Positions 50,749-59,441 of a DNA stretch of 64,000 nucleotides are shown piece by piece. The DNA lies in contig NZ_CP125380.1 of the NCBI RefSeq assembly GCF_034009455.1, positions 3,423,501 to 3,487,500 of the forward strand. The letters run 5' to 3'. Below the pieces are notes generated by a model. The model was not told where the DNA came from and did no database searches. It saw only the letters and a program-made list of their open reading frames with translations. The position numbers were made by a program, and so were the translations under genes. The stretch is from Pseudomonas sp. P5_109 (GTDB lineage: Bacteria; Pseudomonadota; Gammaproteobacteria; Pseudomonadales; Pseudomonadaceae). Position 1 is the first letter of the stretch. Each line of letters opens with the position of its first letter.

Positions 50749-51084
50749 TTACTTCAGGGTAATGGTCCACGTGATAAAGCCGGCAATGCCGGTGGTGCAG
50801 GTCAGCGCTATCAGGAAAAGGGCATCGGTGAGCTTTTCCAGCAAGGGGTTGCGGTTGATTTTCTGGGTGCGCAACGTCCAGTAGGAAAGCAGGGTGGTGA
50901 TCAGGTACAAAATGGCGTTGATCGCAAGAAAGTCATCACCCAGCGAGTTTTCACTTCTCAGCGTGGTGATGACCTGGAATATCCCGATCACCGTGATGCA
51001 GACGCCCACCATGGCGGCGGAGGCGGTGAAGACATGAACGCAGATATCTTCATCGAGGCTGACAGGCGATTTGTTCTCGCTCAT
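50749..51084 (-). CDS. Small three-helix membrane protein
   Basis: 111 residues. A short polar N-terminus (MSENKSPVSLDEDI) precedes helices at about 17-38, 52-70 and 84-108. The sequence is conserved-looking but I cannot name a family. It converges on the pirin gene with a 15-bp gap. Confidence 0.75.
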   Translation of the reverse strand: MSENKSPVSLDEDICVHVFTASAAMVGVCITVIGIFQVITTLRSENSLGDDFLAINAILYLITTLLSYWTLRTQKINRNPLLEKLTDALFLIALTCTTGIAGFITWTITLK

Positions 51085-51142
51085 CGGGTGTCACCCCTTC
51101 AAGGGTCAAGACAGACATCTGCATCCATTACCCTGGCTGCCA

Positions 51143-51598
51143 CTAGCTTTGTGGCACTACCCGCGCTTCGTTGCCGGAACCTTCGACATAAACGTTCATG
51201 CCTTTTTTCAACGCGGGGTTGATCGGCTGGGTCACCTGGACCAGTACGCCGCTGTGGGTGCGGACGATGATCTGCTGGGCGTCCATGGGCTGATCATATT
51301 TTTTCTTTTCGACGTAGTTGCCGCCTACCCCGCCAGCGAGGGCTCCCGCGACCATTGCCACATCCCGGCCCGTACCCTGGCCGATCAGGCTTCCCAGGGC
51401 TAAACCGCCGATACCACCCAATATGGCCCCGACGCCGCTATCGTGATTGGTCTGCATCTGGGTCTGGGTAATCTGCTCGATCTTACCCGAGCGAATCTCC
51501 GTCTCGCCTGCGCCTCCACTCACGGAGTCGACCGCGGAACAGGCACCAAGCACTAGACCAAGCAGCGTAATCGTCAGCCAGGAAACAATAGTTTTCAT
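51143..51598 (-). CDS. Glycine-zipper 2TM outer membrane lipoprotein (SlyB/Pcp-like)
   Basis: 151 residues. Lipobox LVLGAC at about residue 16-20. The glycine zipper GAILGGIGGLALGSLIGQGTG...AGALAGGVGGNY forms the characteristic hairpin. The C-terminal QQIIVRTHSGVLVQVTQ resembles SlyB. Such proteins stabilise the outer membrane under stress. Confidence 0.9.
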   Translation of the reverse strand: MKTIVSWLTITLLGLVLGACSAVDSVSGGAGETEIRSGKIEQITQTQMQTNHDSGVGAILGGIGGLALGSLIGQGTGRDVAMVAGALAGGVGGNYVEKKKYDQPMDAQQIIVRTHSGVLVQVTQPINPALKKGMNVYVEGSGNEARVVPQS

Positions 51599-51691
51599 CG
51601 TCGAACTCCATTTTCAGAGGAAGTGGATCATGCAAAAGCATCCATTGACGTTAGACGAAAAAGCGGCCTCTGCTATCAATGTGGCGCCAAG

Positions 51692-51726
51692 CGCAAAATG
51701 CCGGCACCCGCTTTACGGGTGCCGGC
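51692..51726 (-). terminator. Terminator of the acyl-CoA dehydrogenase operon
   Basis: GCCGGCACCCG and CGGGTGCCGGC form a perfect 11-bp stem with loop CTTTA; on the minus strand it is followed by ATTTTGC. It lies 54 bp after the stop at 51780. Confidence 0.85.
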
Positions 51727-51779
51727 TCATAGGCGTCATTGACGCAGGTTGACTGAGGGGCCTTCGACAGTGCCTGTTG

Positions 51780-52901
51780 TCAGAACTGGCGCTGCGTCAG
51801 TCCCGCCCAGAAGCCCTTGCCACCGACCGCGATCGCTGCCTGGCCGAGGACTTCAGCCCACTGCGAATCGCTGCCGAATTCATCGCGCCACGACCACAGG
51901 CGGCGGGTGGTGAAATGCAGGGTGTGCTCGTGGGTGAAGCCGATGGCCCCGTGAACCTGATGAGCGATAGACGTCGCCAGGGTGGCGGCCTCGCCAGCGC
52001 AGACTTTGGCCACGGCCACATCGAACGCCAGGCAGCTGCGGCTACCGGCGTCGGCTTGCAGCACTTCGCAGGCACTGCGCAAGGCAACCTGGGTCGCCAT
52101 GCGCGCGGCACCGATGGCACCGGCCATCTGCGCCAATTGCTGCTGGATCGCCTGGAATTTGCCGATGGCCTTGCCGAACTGGGCGCGTTCATTGGCGTAA
52201 CCGACGGCCTTGTCCAGGCTCGACTCCAGCGCACCGACCAGCGCACAGGCACGGATCAACGCACCGAAGACCCAGACAGGCTCCTGCACATCGGCCAGTT
52301 GCAGGTGGCCAACGGCGTGAGTGCGAGCATGGGCGAAGTGCAGGGTGTCGCGCTCCTCGCCGGCAAAGTTGCTGCCGGCCTCCAGGCTGACGGTGGCCTG
52401 GCGCAGGTCCACCAGCGCCACCTGTCCTGTGCCATCGGCGACCACGGCCCAGCGACTGCTGCGGGCCCACGGCACATTGAATGTACGGCCGTCGAGATGA
52501 CCCTCCGCGGTCAAGACCAGCTCACCGAGGCGACCGATCTGGATCAGCGTGATGGGCTCTTCGGGCACCTCCAGACCGGCACGGGCCAGCAACAACGAGG
52601 CGAGCATGGTTTCGCCCAAAGGCAGTGGCGCGCTCCAGTAACCAATGGCGCGCAATACCGGGCTGACTTCCAGCCAACTCGCGGCGCTGCCGCCGGCTTC
52701 TTCGGCCATCAGGGCGCCGGGCAGGCCTTGCTCGACCACCTGTTGCCACAACGCTGTCGCGGCGTGGCCGGCATCGAAACTGGCCAGCACCTGAGGCGTG
52801 ATCTGTTCGGCGAACAGGCGCTCGACGCTGTCGGCGATGATCGATTGCAACTGGGATGGAGCACTGTCGTCCAGCGCTTGAGAGTGGGTGGCCTGGTTCA
52901 T
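51780..52901 (-). CDS. Acyl-CoA dehydrogenase, second subunit type
   Basis: 373 residues. Retains the C-terminal helical domain (YANERAQFGKAIGKFQAIQQQLAQMAG; HQVHGAIGFTHEHTLHFTTRRLWSW) but lacks the usual catalytic Glu motif and the CLTEP-type motif in the middle domain. Its start overlaps the upstream dehydrogenase by 4 bp. Such pairs form alpha2beta2 enzymes in steroid side-chain and other bulky acyl-CoA oxidation. Here it is inferred to be the non-catalytic partner. Confidence 0.88.
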   Translation of the reverse strand: MNQATHSQALDDSAPSQLQSIIADSVERLFAEQITPQVLASFDAGHAATALWQQVVEQGLPGALMAEEAGGSAASWLEVSPVLRAIGYWSAPLPLGETMLASLLLARAGLEVPEEPITLIQIGRLGELVLTAEGHLDGRTFNVPWARSSRWAVVADGTGQVALVDLRQATVSLEAGSNFAGEERDTLHFAHARTHAVGHLQLADVQEPVWVFGALIRACALVGALESSLDKAVGYANERAQFGKAIGKFQAIQQQLAQMAGAIGAARMATQVALRSACEVLQADAGSRSCLAFDVAVAKVCAGEAATLATSIAHQVHGAIGFTHEHTLHFTTRRLWSWRDEFGSDSQWAEVLGQAAIAVGGKGFWAGLTQRQF

Positions 52902-54040
52902 CGCAGTCCTAATCCTCTGGCAATGATGCCGCGAAGAATTTCGCGGGTGCCGCCACGCAGGGAAAACGACGGGGCGGTCTGGGTCAGGTAACGCATCACC
53001 TGGTCGAGTCGGGAACCGGGTTGGCGGGTGCCGCCAAACAGGTCATGGGCAAGGTCGGGCAGGGATTGTTCGAGCAGGGCGCCCTGATCCTTGACCAGCG
53101 CTGCCGGAGTTGCCGGGTTGTCGCCGCGAGCGAGCATGCCGGCGACGCCCAGCGACATCTGCCGCAGCACCGCGTAGCGCGCGGCGACGCGACCGAGGCT
53201 GACACTGTGGCGCGAATCCTCGGGGTCGGCGGCGTCGAGCATTTCCAGGTACAGCTGGGTGCTGCTGAGGTAGCGTTCCGGGCCGCTGCGTTCAAGCGCC
53301 AGTTCAGCGCCGACCTGCTTCCAGCCATCGCCTGGCTGGCCGATGACAAAGTCGTCTGGCACAAACACATCGTCGAGGAACACCTCATTGAAGTCGTGCT
53401 CGCCCAGCATGTTGTAGATCGGACGTACCGTGACGCCCTTGGCGTGCATGTCGATCAACAGTTGCGAAAGGCCCGCGTGGCGATTGCTGTCATCTTTCGG
53501 ACCGGTACGCAGCAGGGTGACCATGTAGTGGCAGCGGTGGGCACCGGTAGTCCAGACCTTGCTGCCGTTGACGACCCAGCCGCCCTCGGTCTTGACCGCC
53601 CTGGTCTGCACCGACGCCAGGTCGGAACCGACATTCGGCTCGCTCATGCCAATGCAGAACAGCAGTTCGCCGCGTGCAATCGCCGGCATCAGTCGCGGCG
53701 CCAGCACATCGGGGGAAAACTTCATCAGCAACGGACCGGATTGACGCTCGGCGATCCAGTGCGCATTGACCGGCGCGCCAGCGGCGAGCAGCTCCTCAAG
53801 CACCACATAACGTTCCAGGGCACTGCGTTCCTGTCCGCCGTAGCGCTTGGGCCAGGTCATGCCCAGCCAGCCGCGCTGGCCCAGCTTGCGGCTGAATTCA
53901 GGGTCGGCGCCATTCCAGTTTTTCGCGCGTTCGTGGGCCGGGTAGTCCTTCAGTGTTTCGGCGACGAATTCGCGCACTTCGGCCCGTAAAGCCTGTGTTT
54001 TGGCGTCCAATTGACAGGGACGGATATCGAGTGCCTGCAT
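52898..54040 (-). CDS. Acyl-CoA dehydrogenase, catalytic subunit type
   Basis: 380 residues. Middle domain IGMSEPNVGSDLASVQTRAV binds FAD; the segment VGAELALERSGPERY near residue 250 may supply the catalytic Glu; the C-terminus SFSLRGGTREILRGIIARGLGLR is typical. First gene of a two-gene operon with the dehydrogenase at 51780 (ATGA-type overlap). Divergent from the enoyl-CoA hydratase, with about 140 bp between them. Confidence 0.92.
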   Translation of the reverse strand: MQALDIRPCQLDAKTQALRAEVREFVAETLKDYPAHERAKNWNGADPEFSRKLGQRGWLGMTWPKRYGGQERSALERYVVLEELLAAGAPVNAHWIAERQSGPLLMKFSPDVLAPRLMPAIARGELLFCIGMSEPNVGSDLASVQTRAVKTEGGWVVNGSKVWTTGAHRCHYMVTLLRTGPKDDSNRHAGLSQLLIDMHAKGVTVRPIYNMLGEHDFNEVFLDDVFVPDDFVIGQPGDGWKQVGAELALERSGPERYLSSTQLYLEMLDAADPEDSRHSVSLGRVAARYAVLRQMSLGVAGMLARGDNPATPAALVKDQGALLEQSLPDLAHDLFGGTRQPGSRLDQVMRYLTQTAPSFSLRGGTREILRGIIARGLGLR

Positions 54041-54182
54041 GGCTTTTTGCTCATGTGAAGAGTGGGTGGTGGTCTTGTTTTCTAACTTGCTGAACGCCCA
54101 ACAAGTAAATAAGCTAACAGCAACCTTGGCAGCGAATCAAGCCGCTGCCACTCTTGAACATCGCCAAAGAAACGGAGCTTTC

Positions 54183-54968
54183 ATGTCGACCAACACCTCC
54201 TTTATCCCCGGCCGCGGCCTGACACTGAACCTTGAAGGCCATGTCGCGATCCTCGATTTCAATCGTCCGCCATTGAATTTTTTCGATGCCGAGCTGATCA
54301 ATGACCTGGCCGACGCACTGCAATACCTCGACGATTTGCCACAGTGCCGGGTCGTCATCCTGCAGGCTGAAGGCAAGGTGTTCTGTGCCGGGGCCGACTT
54401 CTCGGGTGCCGATCAGCGCGACCCGCAATACCCGCGTCGCGTCTACAAGTCGGCCGTGCGCCTGTTTCGCAATCGCAAGCCGCTGATCTGTGTGGTGGAG
54501 GGCGCCGCCATCGGCGGCGGCCTGGGCCTGGCGCTGGTCGCGGACTTTCGCGTGACCAGCGAAAAAGCGCGGTTCTCGGCCAACTTCAACCGGCTCGGCA
54601 TTCATCAAGGCTTCGGGATTTCGGTTACCATGCCGCGCCTGGTCGGCCCGCAAATGGCCTCGCTGCTCATCGCTACCGGGCGCCGCATCGATGGTCGCGA
54701 AGCGGTGCGTATCGGTTTGGCCGATGTACTGGCAGAGCCGGGCACGGAGCGACAAAAGGCCCGCGAGCTGGCCGAGGAAATCGCCGCTTCGGCACCCGGC
54801 GCGGTCATGTCCAGTCGTGAAACCCTGCGCATGGGGTTGGCCGATGCGGTTGACCGGATCATCGATCGCGAGGCGTCCGAGCAGGAATGGCAGATTGTCA
54901 GCGCCGATTTTGCCGAAGGCACCCGCGCCATGGCCGAACGTCGCACGCCCGTTTTTACAGGACAGTAA
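54183..54968 (+). CDS. Enoyl-CoA hydratase/isomerase family protein
   Basis: 261 residues from MSTNTSFIPGRGLTLNLEG; GGAG precedes the ATG. Crotonase-fold oxyanion-hole segments GKVFCAGADFSGAD and VEGAAIGGGLGLALVADFRV; the hydratase Glu equivalent is not obvious (RLGIHQGFGISVTMPRLVG), so it might be an isomerase or a specialised hydratase. Cotranscribed with the TetR gene 11 bp later. Confidence 0.92.
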   Translation: MSTNTSFIPGRGLTLNLEGHVAILDFNRPPLNFFDAELINDLADALQYLDDLPQCRVVILQAEGKVFCAGADFSGADQRDPQYPRRVYKSAVRLFRNRKPLICVVEGAAIGGGLGLALVADFRVTSEKARFSANFNRLGIHQGFGISVTMPRLVGPQMASLLIATGRRIDGREAVRIGLADVLAEPGTERQKARELAEEIAASAPGAVMSSRETLRMGLADAVDRIIDREASEQEWQIVSADFAEGTRAMAERRTPVFTGQ

Positions 54969-54979
54969 GGAATCACCCG

Positions 54980-55630
54980 ATGGAACCCGTTGAAAAAACC
55001 ACCCGGCCGACGTCGCGGCGCACGCAACTGGAGCGTCGCGCCGAGGCGGAACAACGCCTGCTGGTCGCTGCCCGACAGATCGTTGCGCGCAAGGGCTGGG
55101 TCGGCACGACGCTGTCGGAGGTGGGCGAGGAGGCGGGCTACAGCCGTGGCCTGGCGACTCACCATTTCGGCAACAAGGCCGGTCTGCTGCGTGCCCTGGC
55201 GGGTTTCGTCAACTCGACGTTCATGGAGTTGGTTCAGGCCCGGTCGCCACAGTGGCGCCCGGGGATGGATGCGCTCAAGGGATTTGTCAGTGTCTATCTG
55301 GCGCGCCCGGACGGCGACTGGGTCAATACCCGCGCGCTATTGGCCCTGATGTCTGAAGCGGTGACCCAGGACTCGGAAACCGTGCAGGTCCTCGCCGAGT
55401 ACAACCTCTCGGTGCAAAAGCACCTGGCACGCTACATCCGCGAAGGCATCGACAACGGCGAGATGCGCCCGGACGTGGACCCGATGACGGGCGCCTTGCT
55501 GTTCCTGGGCACGTTGCGCGGCATGATGCTGCAGGTCCTGCTCAATCCTGCGGGCGTCGACCTGGAGTTGGTGCATTCGCAGATGCTGGCTTTCGTTGAA
55601 AACGCCTTGGCGTGCGCGCCGTCTGCTTGA
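54980..55630 (+). CDS. TetR-family transcriptional regulator
   Basis: 216 residues from MEPVEKTTRPTSRRTQLERR; TAAGGAA lies upstream. HTH AARQIVARKGWVGTTLSEVGEEAGYSRGLATHHFGNKAGL. The C-terminal domain is of the fatty acyl-CoA-sensing type by context. It likely represses the divergent dehydrogenase pair and its own operon in response to a pathway acyl-CoA. Confidence 0.93.
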   Translation: MEPVEKTTRPTSRRTQLERRAEAEQRLLVAARQIVARKGWVGTTLSEVGEEAGYSRGLATHHFGNKAGLLRALAGFVNSTFMELVQARSPQWRPGMDALKGFVSVYLARPDGDWVNTRALLALMSEAVTQDSETVQVLAEYNLSVQKHLARYIREGIDNGEMRPDVDPMTGALLFLGTLRGMMLQVLLNPAGVDLELVHSQMLAFVENALACAPSA

Positions 55631-55676
55631 GTCCGCGGTCCTGCACGCAGGGATGCAATCCCTTTTTCGCCCTATA

Positions 55677-55695
55677 GCCCCCCACCGCGGGGGGC
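55677..55695. other. Strong hairpin
   Basis: GCCCCCC-ACCGC-GGGGGGC, perfect 7-bp stem 47 bp after the TetR stop codon; no U-run follows. May slow or end transcription from the hydratase-TetR operon. Confidence 0.5.
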
Positions 55696-55795
55696 ATGTT
55701 CGGGGTGGGTGCCCTGCTAGCGTAGTGGCCATGCTTCGCGCATCGCGCGCGATCAATGCCCCGTTGTCAGCTCCCGACGAAAAAGGAAAAAACAC

Positions 55796-56911
55796 ATGCT
55801 CTCAGGTATCAAAGTCGTAGAAATCTGTGGCATCGGCCCGGGGCCGTTCTGTGCCATGCACCTGGCCGACCTGGGGGCGGATGTCATCGCTGTCGAGCGT
55901 GCCGAGTCAGTCTCGATCACCGGCCAGGCCAATGCCCCGGTCAATCCGCTGAACCGAGGCAAGCGCTCGGTGGTGGCCGACCTGAAAACCCCGGAGGGGC
56001 GCGAAGCGGTCCTGAAACTCATCGAGAGCGCCGACGTGCTGATCGAGGGCATGCGTCCCGGGGTCATGGAACGCCTGGGCCTCGGACCGCAGGAATGCCA
56101 GGCGCGTAATCCACGCCTGGTCTACGGGCGCATGACCGGTTGGGGCCAGAACGGCCCGATGGCCAGTGCCGCCGGTCACGACAACAACTACATCGCGCTT
56201 TCGGGGGCGCTGTACCACAGCGGCACGGCCGGCGAAGCGCCGTCCTCGCCGATCACCCTGATCGGCGATGTCGGTGGTGGTGCGCTGTATCTGGCGGTCG
56301 GTGTGCTGGCCGGTGTCCTCAGTGCCCGGCAGACCGGCAAGGGCACGGTGGTCGATGCCGCCATCGTCGACGGCTCGGCGCACATGATGCAGTTGATGAT
56401 GTCACTGACCCGCCGAGGCCTGCTCCAGGAGCAGCGCGGCAAAAGCGTTCACGACGGCTCGCATTTCTACGCCACTTATCGCTGCGCCGATGACCAGTAC
56501 GTGGCGCTGGGTTCGATGGAGCCGCAGTTCTATGCGCTGTTGCTGCAAAAGCTTGGGCTAGAGCATGACCCGCGTTTCGCCAAACAATGGGACAGCAAGC
56601 GCTGGGAGGAACTGCGCGGGCTGTTGGCCGATGTGTTCGCCAGCCAGCCGCGCGCGCATTGGTGCGATCTGCTCGAAGGCACCGATGTGTGCTTTGCGCC
56701 AGTGCTGAGCCCGCGTGAGGCCGCGCAACATCCGCATATGGTGGAGCGGGGCGTGTATTTCGAACGCGATGGCCTGCTGCAGGCCAGTCCCGCGCCGCGA
56801 TTTGACGGCCGGGTCGCGACGCCGGGAGCGATTCCGACACGGGGTGCGCACACGGCCGAGGTCATGGCGGGCCTCGACGGCGATGACCTCACCGCTGTCT
56901 GGCGCTCGTAG
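55796..56911 (+). CDS. CaiB/BaiF CoA-transferase family protein (alpha-methylacyl-CoA racemase-like)
   Basis: 371 residues. N-terminus VVEICGIGPGPFCAMHLADLGADVIAVER and PLNRGKRSVVADLKTPEG bind CoA. The segment VVDAAIVDGSAHMMQLMMSL and GHDNNYIALSGALY match alpha-methylacyl-CoA racemases more than class III transferases. Racemisation of a 2-methyl-branched acyl-CoA would fit the neighbouring dehydrogenase pair. AAAGGA precedes the start. Confidence 0.9.
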   Translation: MLSGIKVVEICGIGPGPFCAMHLADLGADVIAVERAESVSITGQANAPVNPLNRGKRSVVADLKTPEGREAVLKLIESADVLIEGMRPGVMERLGLGPQECQARNPRLVYGRMTGWGQNGPMASAAGHDNNYIALSGALYHSGTAGEAPSSPITLIGDVGGGALYLAVGVLAGVLSARQTGKGTVVDAAIVDGSAHMMQLMMSLTRRGLLQEQRGKSVHDGSHFYATYRCADDQYVALGSMEPQFYALLLQKLGLEHDPRFAKQWDSKRWEELRGLLADVFASQPRAHWCDLLEGTDVCFAPVLSPREAAQHPHMVERGVYFERDGLLQASPAPRFDGRVATPGAIPTRGAHTAEVMAGLDGDDLTAVWRS

Positions 56912-56975
56912 TTTGTGGACATCCCGCTGGCCTTGACGCTGGCCAGCCGACAACCTTGCACGTATCTGGCGATAT

Positions 56976-57521
56976 CTATGGTGTGCGGGATTCGGATGGA
57001 ATAAGGATGACCAGATCTGTATCACCGGTGTCGACACCTGCTTGTGAAAGCAAGGTCGTCACTTGCCCGCGGTGGTGGGTCTGATGGTTGAAGAAGTGCA
57101 TGAGCAAGCCATGAAAATCCTTGTCAGCGGGCACTCCCTGCATGCTTGAGTAGTTGAGGATGTGATCCAGGTCCGACTCGGTAATGGAGCGAGACCAATC
57201 GACAATGACCTGATCGAGCCATACTCGATGTGCTGACAGTTCGCGGATATTCGAGAACAGCAACTCGTTGAGGTTCCTGGGGGCCGGCAACTGTCGAATC
57301 GGCTCCAGCGCCAGGTAGTTCGCCGGGTGCGTGGCGAATCGCTTGAGCCAGACAGTATCCCCGGCCACCAGGTGATTGAGCGTCCCGAGAATGGAACCGA
57401 AGAATGCTTTGCGGTCCGCTGCGAGTTCTTCATCGGACAGGCTGTTGGCCGCCTGGCAAATCTTTTCGTTCATCCACTGGTTGTAGGTCGCCATCAGGCA
57501 GGTATGGCGGGTGCGGCTCAT
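56976..57521 (-). CDS. DinB family protein
   Basis: 181 residues. Four-helix DinB/YfiT fold indicated by TYNQWMNEKICQAANSL, ILGTLNHLVAGDTVWLKRF and LLMHFFNHQTHHRGQVTTLL, giving the His triad that binds a metal. Family members are thiol transferases or of unknown role. Stands alone; convergent with the CoA-transferase gene. Confidence 0.92.
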   Translation of the reverse strand: MSRTRHTCLMATYNQWMNEKICQAANSLSDEELAADRKAFFGSILGTLNHLVAGDTVWLKRFATHPANYLALEPIRQLPAPRNLNELLFSNIRELSAHRVWLDQVIVDWSRSITESDLDHILNYSSMQGVPADKDFHGLLMHFFNHQTHHRGQVTTLLSQAGVDTGDTDLVILIPSESRTP

Positions 57522-58030
57522 GGTGTTCCTCCTTTCAGGTCACCCATATTGATGTCTGTTTTCCAAACAGTCTCTGCGTTTTTACACACGCTGGGTCGAG
57601 AGCGGCCACATCTTTACCTGTAGGCCTGGGTTCTGGCCCGGTTCAGTGCCAAGGCGCTTTGCATCAGGCTGCGCAATTGGAGAATTGCCTGCGCAATCGG
57701 GGAGGTTGGCAGGCAGTGCAATCGCTAGTTTAGGGCTCATCCACTTCCACGACGTCGGTGCCGGTTTCCGCTATGTGGGTGGTGTGGACTAAGGGAAACC
57801 TTTAGCCGGGCGGGAGATTACCCCTCAACGGATGCTGTTCATCTTGATACCCCCGAGGCGTCTACTGACTTACCTTGCACAGGCACGAGGCGTGTCGTCA
57901 TGGCGGACTGGTCCATTGAGCCCACCAGGCGCTTTACCCGATAACAACAAAAGACCGGCGCTTTTAGTTTTTAGTTTAATTCTGCTCCTATAAATACAGT
58001 GCCCAGCACATACAGATGTGGAGAAGTTAG
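57522..58030 (+). promoter_or_regulatory. Long porin promoter/leader region
   Basis: 509 bp without a convincing gene. It holds the tandem operator at 57669-57700, a -10-like TAGTTT (57726-57731), and a possible Hfq/Crc motif AACAACAA (57943-57950). If transcription starts near 57738, the porin mRNA leader would be about 290 nt. Confidence 0.5.
57669..57700 (+). promoter_or_regulatory. Tandem AraC-type operator upstream of porin
   Basis: CTGCGCAATTGG (57669-57680) and CTGCGCAATCGG (57689-57700), direct repeats with a 20-bp pitch (two helical turns). A weaker third relative, CAGTGCAATCGC, begins at 57714. Matches the site at 61868-61899. Confidence 0.7.
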
Positions 58031-59281
58031 ATGCATGAGGTAAAGCAATCTTGCCGAGGGCTCAGTATTGCCAGCGTGTTGGGGATGATCTGTTCGCCAT
58101 TGGCAGTGCATGCCGATGTTATTGATGACAGTCACTTCAAAGTGGATACGCGTAACTTCTACTTGCACCGTAACTACACCAATACCAATGCGCCGGTTTC
58201 TGAAGTGCATAGTTGGTCCCAGGGTTTCGATGCGCAGTTCACCTCCGGTTACACCGACACGGCCTTGGCCATCGGCCTTGATGTGGACGCGCAATACGCC
58301 GTGCGCCTGGATTCGTCGGGCAACGACGGTTCGCTGCCGTACAGCGTCAGCGAACAGCAGACGGCCGATGACTACAGTCGCGCCGGCGCAACCTTGAAGA
58401 TGCGCTACAGCAAGACCGAGTTGAAGGTGGGCGACCTTCGCCCACAATTGCCGGTGGCTTTCGATGACACCAGTCGGCAATTGGATACGATCTATCAAGG
58501 GGCGGTGGTCGAGTCCAAGGAAATCGATGGGTTGACGATGACCGGCGGCCGTTTCTGGTCTGCCGTGACACGCGAATCCTCCAATCACGAGAAACTGTAC
58601 AAGTTTGGCTCTACCGATAATCTCGACAGTGACGGCCTGGACTTCGGCGGCGCAACTTACGACATTACCAAGAACCTGCAAGCCAGTTATTTCTATGGCG
58701 TGTTGCACGATATTTATCAGCAACACTATTTCGGCCTGATGCACATGGCTGATCTGGGTAATGGCTACAAACTTAAAACCGACTTGCGCTACTTTAATAA
58801 CAATGAAGATGGCAATGCCTTGAACGGTGAGATCGACAACCGCTCCTACGGTGGCTTGTTCACCTTGCTCAAAGGCGCCCACATGTTTGGCCTCAGTTAC
58901 CAGCGCATGCTCGGTGACAGCGTGTTCCCGACGATGAACGGTTATATCCCGCAACCTTACCTGGTGCACTGGTCGTCCCTGGGGTTCGTCCGCCCGGGTG
59001 AAAAGTCCTGGGGCGCGCGCTACAGCTATGACTTTGCCGGCATGGGCATGCCGGGGCTGAAGCTCTACACCCGCTACATCAAGGGCACCCACTGGAACCG
59101 TGGCAACAACCTCAGCGATAACCAGGAAAGCGAACGTTTCCTCGGGCTCAGCTACGTGGTGCAGAGCGGGGCGCTGCAAGGCCTGGGGCTGGACCTGCGC
59201 AACATCGACGTGAAACAGAAGTACGGCTACGACTACAACGAATTTCGAGTCGCCACGACCTACACCTGGAAGTTCTGGTAA
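58031..59281 (+). CDS. OprD-family outer membrane porin
   Basis: 416 residues with a signal peptide (MHEVKQSCRGLSIASVLGMICSPLAVHA). HFKVDTRNFYLHRNY is the usual mature start of OprD porins, and the C-terminus ends in an aromatic strand (TTYTWKFW) as needed for barrel insertion. GGAG precedes the ATG. It should admit the substrate of this locus, probably a small carboxylate or amino compound. Confidence 0.94.
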   Translation: MHEVKQSCRGLSIASVLGMICSPLAVHADVIDDSHFKVDTRNFYLHRNYTNTNAPVSEVHSWSQGFDAQFTSGYTDTALAIGLDVDAQYAVRLDSSGNDGSLPYSVSEQQTADDYSRAGATLKMRYSKTELKVGDLRPQLPVAFDDTSRQLDTIYQGAVVESKEIDGLTMTGGRFWSAVTRESSNHEKLYKFGSTDNLDSDGLDFGGATYDITKNLQASYFYGVLHDIYQQHYFGLMHMADLGNGYKLKTDLRYFNNNEDGNALNGEIDNRSYGGLFTLLKGAHMFGLSYQRMLGDSVFPTMNGYIPQPYLVHWSSLGFVRPGEKSWGARYSYDFAGMGMPGLKLYTRYIKGTHWNRGNNLSDNQESERFLGLSYVVQSGALQGLGLDLRNIDVKQKYGYDYNEFRVATTYTWKFW

Positions 59282-59309
59282 GCCCGGTCCACCCAGGGAT
59301 TGACCCCAT

Positions 59310-59317
59310 AACAATAA
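59310..59317 (+). promoter_or_regulatory. AAnAAnAA motif before MFS leader ORF
   Basis: AACAATAA directly precedes and overlaps the AAGAGG ribosome-binding sequence of the leader ORF at 59329. This is the motif bound by Hfq with Crc in Pseudomonas catabolite repression. Confidence 0.5.
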
Positions 59318-59328
59318 GAGGCCTGACC

Positions 59329-59415
59329 ATGTTCGAACCCTTTGTCCTTTGCATCTGCCCCGCAACTTCCCAGTCGGTGTGCTGTGCACCGTCAACCGGC
59401 GCGCTGCGCGCATGA
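59329..59415 (+). CDS. Possible 28-residue leader peptide before the MFS gene
   Basis: Reads MFEPFVLCICPATSQSVCCA then PSTGALRA; AAGAGG lies about eight bases upstream. Its TGA overlaps an in-frame ATG (59412, ATGA) of the MFS reading frame. Cys-rich without a recognisable family, so it may be a leader peptide coupling translation, or chance. Confidence 0.4.
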   Translation: MFEPFVLCICPATSQSVCCAPSTGALRA

Positions 59416-59441
59416 GCGGATTCCAAGAGGAGCAAACACTA

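Noticed and set aside
57900..57944. 14-codon ORF (MADWSIEPTRRFTR) in the porin leader
   Set aside because: No ribosome-binding site and no family; noted only as part of the leader.
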